A stretch of 10,812 nt of DNA from Clostridia bacterium (GCA_900754175.1 CAAEBS010000062.1:1-10812), one strand, 5' to 3'. Counted from the first letter of the stretch, positions 1-6,040 are shown. A program made the numbers and translations. Notes: a model not told the origin generated them from the letters alone.

Positions 1-177
1 CTCTATCGGGAGCTGCCTCAAACGCAGAAGGAAAAGTTGAATGTGGAGTTGTCGCTGAATCCCCCGGACAGTCTTTCTTCTCTCTGCCACAAGGTCATGG
101 ACTTTCAGCCGAAATATGTGACCGAGGATTTCTATTTTCCTCTGACGGTCTCGGTCTATGAATACAACGAATATTAA
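1..177 (+). CDS. C-terminal 58 residues of an unidentified protein (partial, cut by window edge)
   Basis: An open frame runs from the first base of the window to a TAA at 175-177. It reads LYRELPQTQKEKLNVELSL at its start and ends FPLTVSVYEYNEY. The composition is that of a real protein, with mixed charged and aromatic residues, no low complexity and a beta-rich look near the end. I do not recognise the family and assign no function. The gene converges on the sensor kinase: only 10 bases separate the two stop codons, so no separate terminator fits between them. By position it could be the last gene of a neighbouring operon or mobile element, but nothing visible proves that. Confidence 0.6.
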   Translation, partial: LYRELPQTQKEKLNVELSLNPPDSLSSLCHKVMDFQPKYVTEDFYFPLTVSVYEYNEY

Positions 178-187
178 AACGCCTCCA

Positions 188-1330
188 CTAATCCGTTTGT
201 GCGTCCAAGGGCAACTTCACGGCAATCGTCGTCCCCTTTTCCGAGCTTTCCTCAACACGAACCTCGCCGCCGTGCAGTGTGACGATTTCCCACACCAGCG
301 ATAGTCCCAATCCCACGCCGCCGTTTTCCCGGCTTCTGGATTTGTCTACACGAAAGAAAGGCTGAAAAATGCTTTCTCTGTATTGCTCGGGCACCCCGCA
401 GCCGGTATCAGAAACTCGTATAATAAGCCGTTTTTCTTCTTCTGTTACAGTAATGCGCACTATCCCGTCCGGACGGTTGTATCGTATGGCGTTTTCGGTA
501 AGATTAAAGAGCAGACGATAGATCAGCGTGTCACTGCCGGTCATAGTACCATCGCCTGTACTTTCAAGGATTATTCCGTTCTTCTCTGCGAGCGGTGCAA
601 GGTCGGCAAAAATCTCCTCAATCATCGGGGCAATCTCTATGTGGTCGTTACACGGTACCGTCCTAAGCTCGCTCATCTCAAGCAAAGTTTTTGTCATCTG
701 CGCCATCCGCTCGGTCTGCTCACGTAGCAGACGAAGAAAGCCCGCCGTTTCCGGCAACACCTTGGGATGCTCGGTGGAAAACAGCTCAAGCTGTGCCTGC
801 ATCAGAGCAAGCGGCGTGCGCAATTCGTGCGCGGCGTTTCCGGTGAACTGCCGTTGTGCGGCAAAGCCCTCGTCAAGACGGTCAAGCATCTGATTGAAGG
901 ACTTGCTGAACTGCCGGAACTCCGGGAGGATATCTTCAGCCATCTTCATGTTCGACAGATTGTTCGGCTGAACCTTTTCCACCTGAAAAGTAAAAGCGCG
1001 CAGGGGATTCAGTGTGCGCCCGCTTAAAAAGTATGCAAGCACACCGCCAAGCAATGTTACCACTGCCGTGATACACCAGTTGGTAGCGATAAAGGATTCC
1101 TGCGCTCCATGAATGATGATAGTCAGCTCTTGGTCAAGCTTTTCGCGCTCGGGGTCGAAAAAATCCGGCTCTCCCTGGTCCATATCTCCGTAGTTTGTAA
1201 TATGAGAACTTATGGAATCCATATAGTGCCTACCGGAATAGCTGAGAAGGAGATTCATTGCGACACAGGTCATGCAGATTAGAAATGCGGTCATCAGGGT
1301 GATTCGCCATTGCAAGGACAGCTTTTTCAT
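188..1330 (-). CDS. Two-component sensor histidine kinase (HAMP, HisKA, HATPase_c)
   Basis: A membrane sensor kinase of 380 residues, expected to phosphorylate the regulator encoded just upstream. Visible in order: a first membrane segment at about residues 9-31; an extracytoplasmic part of only about 50 residues, rich in Asp/Glu (about 32-82); a second membrane segment at about 86-104; a HAMP-like linker starting around the RTLNP motif (105-109); the HisKA phosphoacceptor box AAHELRTPL with His168; and the ATPase domain with N box NLTENAIRYN (Asn280), G1 box DTGCG (308-312), F box around 322-326 and G2 box GVGLGLS (338-344). All catalytic boxes are intact and the length is normal for the class. 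The start ATG overlaps the regulator's stop codon (ATGA), and GGAGGAAGG lies just upstream, so the two genes are translationally coupled. The short acidic sensor loop suggests a small ligand, ion or membrane cue. The actual signal is unknown. Confidence 0.95.
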   Translation of the reverse strand: MKKLSLQWRITLMTAFLICMTCVAMNLLLSYSGRHYMDSISSHITNYGDMDQGEPDFFDPEREKLDQELTIIIHGAQESFIATNWCITAVVTLLGGVLAYFLSGRTLNPLRAFTFQVEKVQPNNLSNMKMAEDILPEFRQFSKSFNQMLDRLDEGFAAQRQFTGNAAHELRTPLALMQAQLELFSTEHPKVLPETAGFLRLLREQTERMAQMTKTLLEMSELRTVPCNDHIEIAPMIEEIFADLAPLAEKNGIILESTGDGTMTGSDTLIYRLLFNLTENAIRYNRPDGIVRITVTEEEKRLIIRVSDTGCGVPEQYRESIFQPFFRVDKSRSRENGGVGLGLSLVWEIVTLHGGEVRVEESSEKGTTIAVKLPLDAQTD

Positions 1331-2004
1331 GATTTTCCTTCCTCCATGACGTATCCTTCTCCTATGCGATTCCGTATTGGGTCATAGCCGAGAGCGGTAC
1401 GCAGTTTTTTTCGCAGTGCGGAAATATGTACACGGATCGAATTACTGAAATTATCCACGCTGTTATCCCACACATGGTCGATAAGCTCCTCCTGACTGAC
1501 CGGTCGTCCCTGGTTTAGCAGCAGATATTCAAGTATCCCGATTTCTTTTCGGGTGAGGGTCAACGCTTGTTCGTCCGCCGTGGCGGTACGGGCTTTGGTG
1601 TCAAAAGCGACCCTTCCACAGGTTAGAATTACATCACTTTGCGTAAATTTTCGACGGGTCAGGCTGCGTATCCTCGCTTCGAGTTCATCCAGATGAAAGG
1701 GTTTGGAAAGATAATCATTGGCTCCTGAGTCCAGCCCCTCCACTTTGTCCGCAACCTCACTGCGTGCCGAAAGTATCAGCACCTTGGTGTCTCTGTCGGT
1801 CTGACGGAGCGTCCGAAGTACAGTCATACCGTCAGCTCCTGGAAGATTCAGATCCAAAAGCACAAGATCATATCGCTCCACGCAGAGCAGTTCGATTGCG
1901 TTGTTCCCGTCATAGCAAAAATCCACACTATATGCAAGGCGACGCAGACTACGGACAATTGTCTCGCAAAGGGAACGTTCATCTTCGATTACTAAAATAT
2001 GCAT
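1327..2004 (-). CDS. OmpR/PhoB-family response regulator
   Basis: A DNA-binding response regulator of 225 residues, partner of the adjacent kinase. Counting from the ATG at 2004, the receiver domain has the acidic pocket Glu7-Asp8, the phosphoacceptor Asp51 in LLDLNLPG, Ser79 in LILSA and Lys101 in the LSKPF motif, so it should be phosphorylatable. A winged-helix effector domain fills about residues 125-220 (LTRKEIGILEYLL, then VHISALRKKL as the likely recognition helix). I chose the ATG because AGGAGG (complement of 2010-2015) is 5 bases from it. The in-frame TTG one codon earlier (2005-2007) would leave only 2 bases. The gene leads the regulator-kinase operon and is divergent from the CXXC/polyferredoxin/thioredoxin operon. 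That operon is its likely target, and autoregulation is plausible because both promoters share one dyad. Confidence 0.95.
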   Translation of the reverse strand: MHILVIEDERSLCETIVRSLRRLAYSVDFCYDGNNAIELLCVERYDLVLLDLNLPGADGMTVLRTLRQTDRDTKVLILSARSEVADKVEGLDSGANDYLSKPFHLDELEARIRSLTRRKFTQSDVILTCGRVAFDTKARTATADEQALTLTRKEIGILEYLLLNQGRPVSQEELIDHVWDNSVDNFSNSIRVHISALRKKLRTALGYDPIRNRIGEGYVMEEGKS

Positions 2005-2039
2005 CAAAACCTCCTTGTACTGAGTGTTCTTTTTGCTCT

Positions 2040-2071
2040 ATTATACCACAAAAATATAAGATTTTTGTTAA
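2040..2071 (-). promoter_or_regulatory. Promoter of the response regulator/kinase operon
   Basis: On the minus strand TATAAT (complement of 2040-2045) is preceded by TGG, giving an extended -10 box. TTAACA (complement of 2066-2071) lies 20 bases upstream. That is longer than the ideal 17, which suits an extended -10 or an activated promoter. The TTAACA box is one arm of the dyad shared with the opposite promoter. Confidence 0.6.
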
Positions 2072-2087
2072 ATTTTCATTCTTAACA
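2066..2087. promoter_or_regulatory. Dyad TGTTAA-N10-TTAACA between divergent promoters (candidate regulator site)
   Basis: TGTTAA at 2066-2071 and TTAACA at 2082-2087 form a perfect 6-bp inverted repeat with a 10-base AT-rich spacer. Each arm sits at the -35 distance of one of the two divergent promoters. OmpR-type regulators often bind TTAACA-like hexamers (the Bacillus PhoP box is a known example), usually as direct repeats, so the inverted arrangement is slightly unusual. Binding by the neighbouring regulator is inferred. Confidence 0.45.
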
Positions 2088-2114
2088 GAGATTTTATGCC
2101 CGCTGTGCTAAAAT
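2082..2114 (+). promoter_or_regulatory. Promoter of the CXXC peptide/polyferredoxin/thioredoxin operon
   Basis: TAAAAT at 2109-2114 is preceded by TGC, an extended -10 box. TTAACA at 2082-2087 is 21 bases upstream, a poor spacing for unaided sigma-A recognition, so activation by the divergent response regulator is plausible. The start codon of the first gene lies about 27 bases after the -10 box, leaving a short leader. Confidence 0.5.
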
Positions 2115-2140
2115 AGAGAAGAAGAAAGGGGGGAATCGAA

Positions 2141-2287
2141 TTGGTTCGATCGAAAAAAACCATACTTCAGGTCTTCTTGCTTATCTGCGGGGTGGCAATG
2201 CTGTGCTATGGTGCTTTGCGCGGCGAAGCGGACACCGTGTTGAGCAAGGCAATACGATTGTGTTTGGAGTGTGTTGGAATTGGATAA
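2141..2287 (+). CDS. Small membrane protein with C-terminal CXXC motif, CD1871A-like family
   Basis: A 48-residue protein starting at a TTG, with a very strong ribosome site (AAAGGGGGG, 7 bases upstream). An in-frame stop at 2114-2116 leaves no earlier ATG or GTG start. The N-terminus is basic (VRSKK), then one membrane segment spans about residues 8-26 (ILQVFLLICGVAML), then a short polar stretch, and it ends CLECVGIG with Cys41 and Cys44. By the positive-inside rule the N-terminus is cytoplasmic and the CXXC lies outside or at the membrane surface. I recall a clostridial family called CD1871A family CXXC motif-containing protein with the same length and a near-identical CLECIGIG ending; the assignment is from memory. 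It overlaps the polyferredoxin gene by 17 bases, which implies coupling. Function is unknown. A thiol relay or assembly partner for the two genes downstream is my inference. Confidence 0.8.
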   Translation: MVRSKKTILQVFLLICGVAMLCYGALRGEADTVLSKAIRLCLECVGIG

Positions 2288-3263
2288 GAAAAAAGTAGAA
2301 AAAAGAAAAAGAGAAAAGAAGAAAAAGTCGGGCATATCGCAAAGCATCTCGCGTTTTCGCGGTTGGATCCAGGCGGGAGCAACGTTGCTTACCAACATTC
2401 ACCTGCCGAATTTTCTGAAGGGAGGAATTTATCAAGGGAAGGGTAAGGCGGTTTGTGTGCCGGGTCTGAACTGCTATTCCTGTCCTGCTGCGTCGGGTGC
2501 CTGTCCCATTGGCTCTTTTCAGGCGGTAGTAGGCTCATCGAAATTCCGGTTTTCCTATTATATCACAGGATTTCTTATCCTGCTCGGCGTACTTCTGGGA
2601 CGCTTTATCTGTGGGTTTTTGTGTCCGTTCGGATGGTTTCAGGAACTGCTACATAAGATTCCGACCAAAAAATTATCTACAAAGAAGCTGAAGCCGCTGA
2701 CCTATATAAAATATGTGGTTTTGCTTGTTATGGTGGTTCTTCTGCCGGTGCTTGTCACAAACGATGTCGGCATGGGCGATCCGTTTTTCTGCAAGTACCT
2801 CTGTCCGCAGGGGGTGCTTGAGGGAGCAATACCGCTTGCTACCGTCAATTCCGGAATACGAGCGGCACTCGGAGTACTCTTTTCATGGAAGCTCGGTATT
2901 CTGATTGCGGTAGTCGTGCTGAGCGCGCTGTTTTACCGTCCTTTCTGCAAGTGGCTGTGCCCGCTCGGTGCATTCTATGCACTGCTCAACAAGGTATCGC
3001 TTTTTGGAATGAAGGTAGATAAACACAAATGCGTTTCCTGCGGGAAATGCGCAAAGGCCTGCAAGATGGATGTAGATGTGACAAAATCTCCAGATCACGC
3101 AGAATGCATCCGTTGCGGTATGTGCATCCGTGCCTGTCCCACAAATGCCGTCAGCTTCCGTTACGGTTTCGGCAAGGGAAAGGAATGCGGGTGTCACGCC
3201 GTGAAACCGGAAGACAATAAACAACTAAAACAAGAAGAAATTTCAGAAAAAGAAAAGGAGTAA
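2271..3263 (+). CDS. Membrane polyferredoxin, 4Fe-4S binding protein (NapH/NosR/YccM-like)
   Basis: A 330-residue integral membrane iron-sulfur protein, likely a carrier of electrons from the cytoplasm into or across the membrane. After a very basic N-terminus come a Cys cluster CVPGLNCYSCPAASGACP (Cys62, 68, 71, 78), membrane segments at about 96-115, 147-163 and 207-223, three CxxxCP signatures (CGFLCPFG, Cys114/118; CKYLCPQG, Cys174/178; CKWLCPLG, Cys226/230), and two C-terminal 4Fe-4S ferredoxin motifs (Cys254/257/260/264 and Cys279/282/285/289). The first ferredoxin motif has Lys instead of the usual Pro after its last Cys. Two further cysteines sit near the end (ECGCH). The start is uncertain: GTG 2271 is the longest, but in-frame TTG codons at 2274 and 2280 are better spaced from GGAG at 2266-2269. 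The gene lies between the CXXC peptide and the thioredoxin lipoprotein. No nitrate or nitrous oxide reductase genes are nearby, so a thiol-reducing role is more likely than a Nap/Nos role (inference). Confidence 0.9.
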   Translation: MLELDKKKVEKRKREKKKKSGISQSISRFRGWIQAGATLLTNIHLPNFLKGGIYQGKGKAVCVPGLNCYSCPAASGACPIGSFQAVVGSSKFRFSYYITGFLILLGVLLGRFICGFLCPFGWFQELLHKIPTKKLSTKKLKPLTYIKYVVLLVMVVLLPVLVTNDVGMGDPFFCKYLCPQGVLEGAIPLATVNSGIRAALGVLFSWKLGILIAVVVLSALFYRPFCKWLCPLGAFYALLNKVSLFGMKVDKHKCVSCGKCAKACKMDVDVTKSPDHAECIRCGMCIRACPTNAVSFRYGFGKGKECGCHAVKPEDNKQLKQEEISEKEKE

Positions 3264-3268
3264 GATTA

Positions 3269-4231
3269 ATGAAAACAACAAAAATTTTAGCCGTGATGAC
3301 ACTCATACTGCTGGTATTCAGCCTTGTTGCATGCGGCACAACCGGGGGCGGAAATAAAAACAACGGAAACAGGAAAAGCGAAATCGCCGCGCTGATAGCA
3401 ACGGAGCCGAAATCTATGGATGAAGCAACAAAACTGCATCAGCAACTGATGGCACAGGAGACGGCAATTCTGTCCGAGAACAGTGCTCTTTGGGAAAAGG
3501 TGTTTATGTCGGCAAACAAGGGTTCGACCATGATTGAGGACGGCAGCAACTACGGCGACTTCCTGCTCAAGACGATCGAAGGAGCAAAGGATCAGTTCAA
3601 GGCAAACGAACTCAAATTGCTTCGCGAAGGAGCCGAACAGATTCGCGAGATAGAGGGTAAGCTCACGATACTTGAGCAGAAGTATCCCGGATGCGGGAAA
3701 AAGCCATCCGATGGCGATATGAGCGTTCCTGCCGAAACCGGTAAACCGACAGGTAAAGACGATCTGATGAAATTCCCCGCATTTGAGGGTAAGGATCTTG
3801 ACGGAAATGAAGTTAAGAGTAGCACTCTGTTTGCAGAAAACACCGTTACCGTAGTAAACTTCTGGTTTACCACCTGTAGCCCCTGCGTTGGTGAGCTTGC
3901 AGACCTGGAAGCGCTGAACAAGGAGCTTGCCGAAAAGGGCGGCGCGGTAGTCGGCATCAATTCCTTTACGCTGGACGGCGACAAAACGGCAATATCCGAT
4001 GCAAAGGATATTCTGGCAAAAAAAGGTGTGACCTATAAAAATGTCTGGTTTGATTCCAAGAGTGAGGCAGGAACGTTTACATCGGGACTGTATACATTCC
4101 CCACAACCTATGTTGTCGATAAGAACGGCAATATTGTAGGTGAGCCGATCGTTGGCGCCATAACCGGCAAAAAGCAGGCAGAAACGCTTCGGAAGCTTAT
4201 CGATCAGGCGATTGCAAATAGTAAGGGATAA
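3269..4231 (+). CDS. Lipoprotein with C-terminal TlpA-like thioredoxin domain
   Basis: A 320-residue exported thiol protein. A lipoprotein signal peptide (MKTTK, hydrophobic core, lipobox LVAC) places the lipidated Cys at residue 22, so the mature protein is anchored on the outer face of the membrane. After a Gly/Asn linker, residues about 36-140 are charged and helical, an extension not found in minimal TlpA/ResA proteins. The thioredoxin fold occupies about 164-320 with active site FTTCSPC (Cys203, Cys206) and a cis-proline loop TFPTT (Pro278), both intact. Its ribosome site AAGGAG (3255-3260) lies within the end of the upstream gene, and only 5 bases separate the two genes. The context suggests that it receives electrons from the polyferredoxin and reduces an extracytoplasmic target. 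A role in cytochrome c maturation, as for ResA, is less likely since no cytochrome genes are seen. Confidence 0.92.
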   Translation: MKTTKILAVMTLILLVFSLVACGTTGGGNKNNGNRKSEIAALIATEPKSMDEATKLHQQLMAQETAILSENSALWEKVFMSANKGSTMIEDGSNYGDFLLKTIEGAKDQFKANELKLLREGAEQIREIEGKLTILEQKYPGCGKKPSDGDMSVPAETGKPTGKDDLMKFPAFEGKDLDGNEVKSSTLFAENTVTVVNFWFTTCSPCVGELADLEALNKELAEKGGAVVGINSFTLDGDKTAISDAKDILAKKGVTYKNVWFDSKSEAGTFTSGLYTFPTTYVVDKNGNIVGEPIVGAITGKKQAETLRKLIDQAIANSKG

Positions 4232-4493
4232 TCGTGTTTGTTCCTGACAGCGTTTCCTGGAAGCGGAAAACAGCATAAGCAAGAAACGAAAAATGATTTC
4301 AAAAGAGTGTGTGCTATATCTCACATGATACGGTACATACGAAGTTTGAATTTTATTATTTTGTGTTCTCCGAAGAGTTCAGCTACTTTACGATGAAAGT
4401 ATTTTGAGTGACATTTACTACTAATGTGCTTTTGCAACATTGGCATTTGATGATACCTGAACAACGTCCGGGTATATCTCTTTTTTCGCTCTT

Positions 4494-5381
4494 TCACCTG
4501 TATTTATCCAGAACAGCTATATATTCGGATTTTTTCAGAAGCTCGGCTCGCCTGCTATCGGTAGCGCCCGTGCGGCAGGCAATGGTATATCGGAGAATAT
4601 TCTGCCGCGCCCCTTCGGAATAGCTATCAAAAGCCCTGTTCAAAGGCGCATTTTTGCCCCTTGCCTCCTCCAACAGCTTTTTTGCGTAAAGTTCTCTGTC
4701 CATAACGGCGATGATCTGCTCGTCGGTTCCGCCGCGGTAGTAAAGATCGTTCTCTATTCTTCCGAGAAAAGATTCCGCAAGCATCAGTAAGAACGCTTCT
4801 TTGGTTTCTCTGTAAGCGTTCAGCATCAGGTTGCCATACAGAATGGCGCGGTCCACTTTCTCCGACATCGACAGCGCGGGATCGAAGAACACGGTTCGTC
4901 CAAGTTTGTCTGCCGCAAAATCACCAAGCTCATACATGTTTTTCCGCACGTGAAAATAGTATTCGTCCGTGTCCTTTGCGAACAACTGCTCGGTTTTCTG
5001 CCCGCTTGTGGTATACCAATCCGCGAACTTTGTCTGATATATCCGGAGTGCTTCGTCCGTCTTTCCCTCCGCGTGAAGAATTTTGGCGCGCATGTTCCAT
5101 GCGCCCAGCCGCAACGCGTCTTCGGTGCAACCGCCCAGAATCTTTTCGCAGATTGAAAGAAATTCCTCCTTGTGTTCTATCAGAACCGTCGGGTTGTTGT
5201 CTGCCATATCACCTCCGATATTCCACATATAGTAATGCATGATCCGATAGTCGTTCGGATAATCATGATATGCCTTTACGATAATTTCACGTCCTTTGCT
5301 ATCTTTCCAATGCTTTCTGTAAAGGGCGATTGTTTCATCAATATCAGAACATTTTATATTTGCGCCGATAGTCATTTCCAT
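4494..5381 (-). CDS. TPR-like helical protein, resembles an XRE/TPR regulator without its HTH domain
   Basis: A 295-residue soluble protein predicted to be almost all helix. Its N-terminal part (TIALYRKHWKDSKGREII, then YHDYPNDYRIMHYYMWNIGG) and the segment ALRLGAWNMRAKILHAEGKTDEALRIY look like tetratricopeptide hairpins. The pattern recalls the C-terminal half of clostridial helix-turn-helix regulators, in which a DNA-binding domain of about 65-75 residues comes before such repeats. No such domain is encoded here: the protein starts at an ATG with GGAGG 7 bases upstream, and I found no HTH-like sequence in the 250 bases before it. Either the HTH was lost, or this is a genuine stand-alone helical protein, perhaps a partner of another regulator. 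It has its own promoter and points away from the MATE gene. Function unknown; the family resemblance is moderate and judged by eye. Confidence 0.72.
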   Translation of the reverse strand: MEMTIGANIKCSDIDETIALYRKHWKDSKGREIIVKAYHDYPNDYRIMHYYMWNIGGDMADNNPTVLIEHKEEFLSICEKILGGCTEDALRLGAWNMRAKILHAEGKTDEALRIYQTKFADWYTTSGQKTEQLFAKDTDEYYFHVRKNMYELGDFAADKLGRTVFFDPALSMSEKVDRAILYGNLMLNAYRETKEAFLLMLAESFLGRIENDLYYRGGTDEQIIAVMDRELYAKKLLEEARGKNAPLNRAFDSYSEGARQNILRYTIACRTGATDSRRAELLKKSEYIAVLDKYR

Positions 5382-5434
5382 AACTGTACCTCCGCTAAAA
5401 CCAAAATAGTAAGCCGACGTCTGCTTCCAATGCT

Positions 5435-5462
5435 ATTATAGCATAAAATAGTTTTTTGAAAA
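5435..5462 (-). promoter_or_regulatory. Promoter of the TPR-like gene, with a palindrome over the -10 box
   Basis: On the minus strand TATAAT (complement of 5435-5440), preceded by TGC, lies 16 bases downstream of TTTTCA (complement of 5457-5462). The -10 box sits inside a perfect 6-bp dyad, TGCTAT-T-ATAGCA (5431-5443), which could be an operator. The leader to the ATG is about 45-50 bases. Confidence 0.6.
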
Positions 5463-5630
5463 GGCATTGTTGGGATATATGGGATTAACCGCAGGTTAAA
5501 AAAATATACTGCGAGAATAATTGCAGTCATAGATAAAGTCGGAGCCGGCTGTGTAGCGAACCTAAAAATGGCAGGTATTCGGTAATGCCTTCCGGATTTG
5601 AAAGCGATATCTTTTTTAGCGGCGCGATAC

Positions 5631-5665
5631 AAAAACCTTCCCGGACGAGGTTCGGGAAGGTTTTT
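5631..5665. terminator. Strong hairpin, possible bidirectional terminator
   Basis: A perfect 13-bp inverted repeat, AAAAACCTTCCCG (5631-5643) and CGGGAAGGTTTTT (5653-5665), with a 9-base loop. The GC core flanked by an A run on one side and a T run on the other is the form of a bidirectional intrinsic terminator. No gene clearly ends here: the flanking genes are divergent. It may therefore belong to the adjacent repeat element, or terminate an unseen transcript. Confidence 0.6.
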
Positions 5666-5760
5666 ACTTTTTCACTATTCACTATTCACTCTTCACTCTT
5701 CACTAAACCGGTCCGGGAAGGTTTTGGGAAGTGATAAGTAATAGTGAATAGTGAAGAAGT
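5666..5760. repeat. Heptamer tandem repeats inside a long inverted repeat
   Basis: Five 7-bp units (TTCACTA, TTCACTA, TTCACTC, TTCACTC, TTCACTA) are tandem at 5671-5705. A 21-base arm at 5666-5686 is the reverse complement, with one mismatch, of 5740-5760, which itself holds TAGTGAA units. Between the arms, CGGGAAGGTTTT (5714-5725) directly repeats the right arm of the preceding hairpin and could pair with its left arm instead. No coding sequence crosses it. It resembles a small non-coding palindromic repeat element. Confidence 0.8.
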
Positions 5761-5771
5761 AAAATAGTTAC

Positions 5772-5804
5772 GGCATGGAAGTTCTGCTTCTATGCCATTC
5801 TTTT
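5772..5804 (+). terminator. Hairpin followed by a short T-rich tract
   Basis: GGCATGGAAG (5772-5781) pairs with CTTCTATGCC (5787-5796) over 10 bp including one G-U pair, with a 5-base loop. It is followed by ATTCTTTT. It is terminator-like but has a weak T tract, and no gene is seen upstream on the same strand within the gap. It could equally be the end of the repeat element. Confidence 0.35.
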
Positions 5805-5949
5805 CGGACGCACGACACCTATTATCCCCAAAAACAACTTCATATAAAAAGCAAACCCTTTATCCCCATTCAAGGTCAGATCGCACGATCTGAGCTTTTT
5901 CTATATTTTATTTACGCCTGCCCGAAAGAAAAATATTTATTTCTATCTA

Positions 5950-5978
5950 TTGAAAATCCATGTTCTCTGTGATATAAT
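5950..5978 (+). promoter_or_regulatory. Promoter of the MATE transporter gene
   Basis: TTGAAA (5950-5955) and TATAAT (5973-5978) are separated by exactly 17 bases, matching the sigma-A consensus in 11 of 12... positions except the -35 fourth and fifth bases, so 10 clear matches at least. The leader to the ATG at 6041 is about 55 bases, too short for most riboswitches; it holds only a 4-bp CCGC-AATA-GCGG hairpin. Confidence 0.75.
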
Positions 5979-6040
5979 GAAAGCCACCTAACAACGGACA
6001 ACATCCGCAATAGCGGTACTTCAGTTTTCGGAGGGTATCC

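Larger units (their letters stand above)
5382..6040. other. 659-bp intergenic region without a convincing gene
   Basis: This gap lies between two divergent genes. It contains the promoter of the TPR-like gene (5435-5462), about 170 bases with nothing recognisable (5463-5630), a strong hairpin (5631-5665), heptamer repeats and a long inverted repeat (5666-5760), a second hairpin (5772-5796), about 150 AT-rich bases with nothing recognisable, and the MATE promoter (5950-5978). Open frames in it lack good ribosome sites and family resemblance. Confidence 0.7.

Noticed and set aside
3287..4324. Long leftward 345-codon frame opposite the thioredoxin lipoprotein.
   Set aside because: It is Cys/Arg/Leu-rich antisense sequence of a clearly real gene with a signal peptide and active site on the other strand.
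4232..4493. 262-base gap between the lipoprotein and TPR genes, searched for a terminator, a small gene or a transposon remnant.
   Set aside because: No clear hairpin with T run, no frame with a good ribosome site, and no recognisable transposase fragment.
5460..5587. Short rightward open frame reading ...RLKKYTARIIAVIDKVGAGCVANLKMAGIR before a TAA, which looked like the tail of a broken gene.
   Set aside because: It has no start codon with a ribosome site, is only about 40 codons long, and I could not match it to any family; chance is sufficient.
5372..5632. Leftward 86-codon frame upstream of the TPR-like gene, considered as the missing HTH half.
   Set aside because: Its translation has no helix-turn-helix pattern, it is in a different frame from the TPR gene, and it overlaps the promoter and ribosome site of that gene.
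5979..6040. Leader of the MATE gene, considered as a riboswitch because some riboswitches control MATE exporters.
   Set aside because: About 60 bases, with only a 4-bp hairpin and no motif of a known class that I could recognise.
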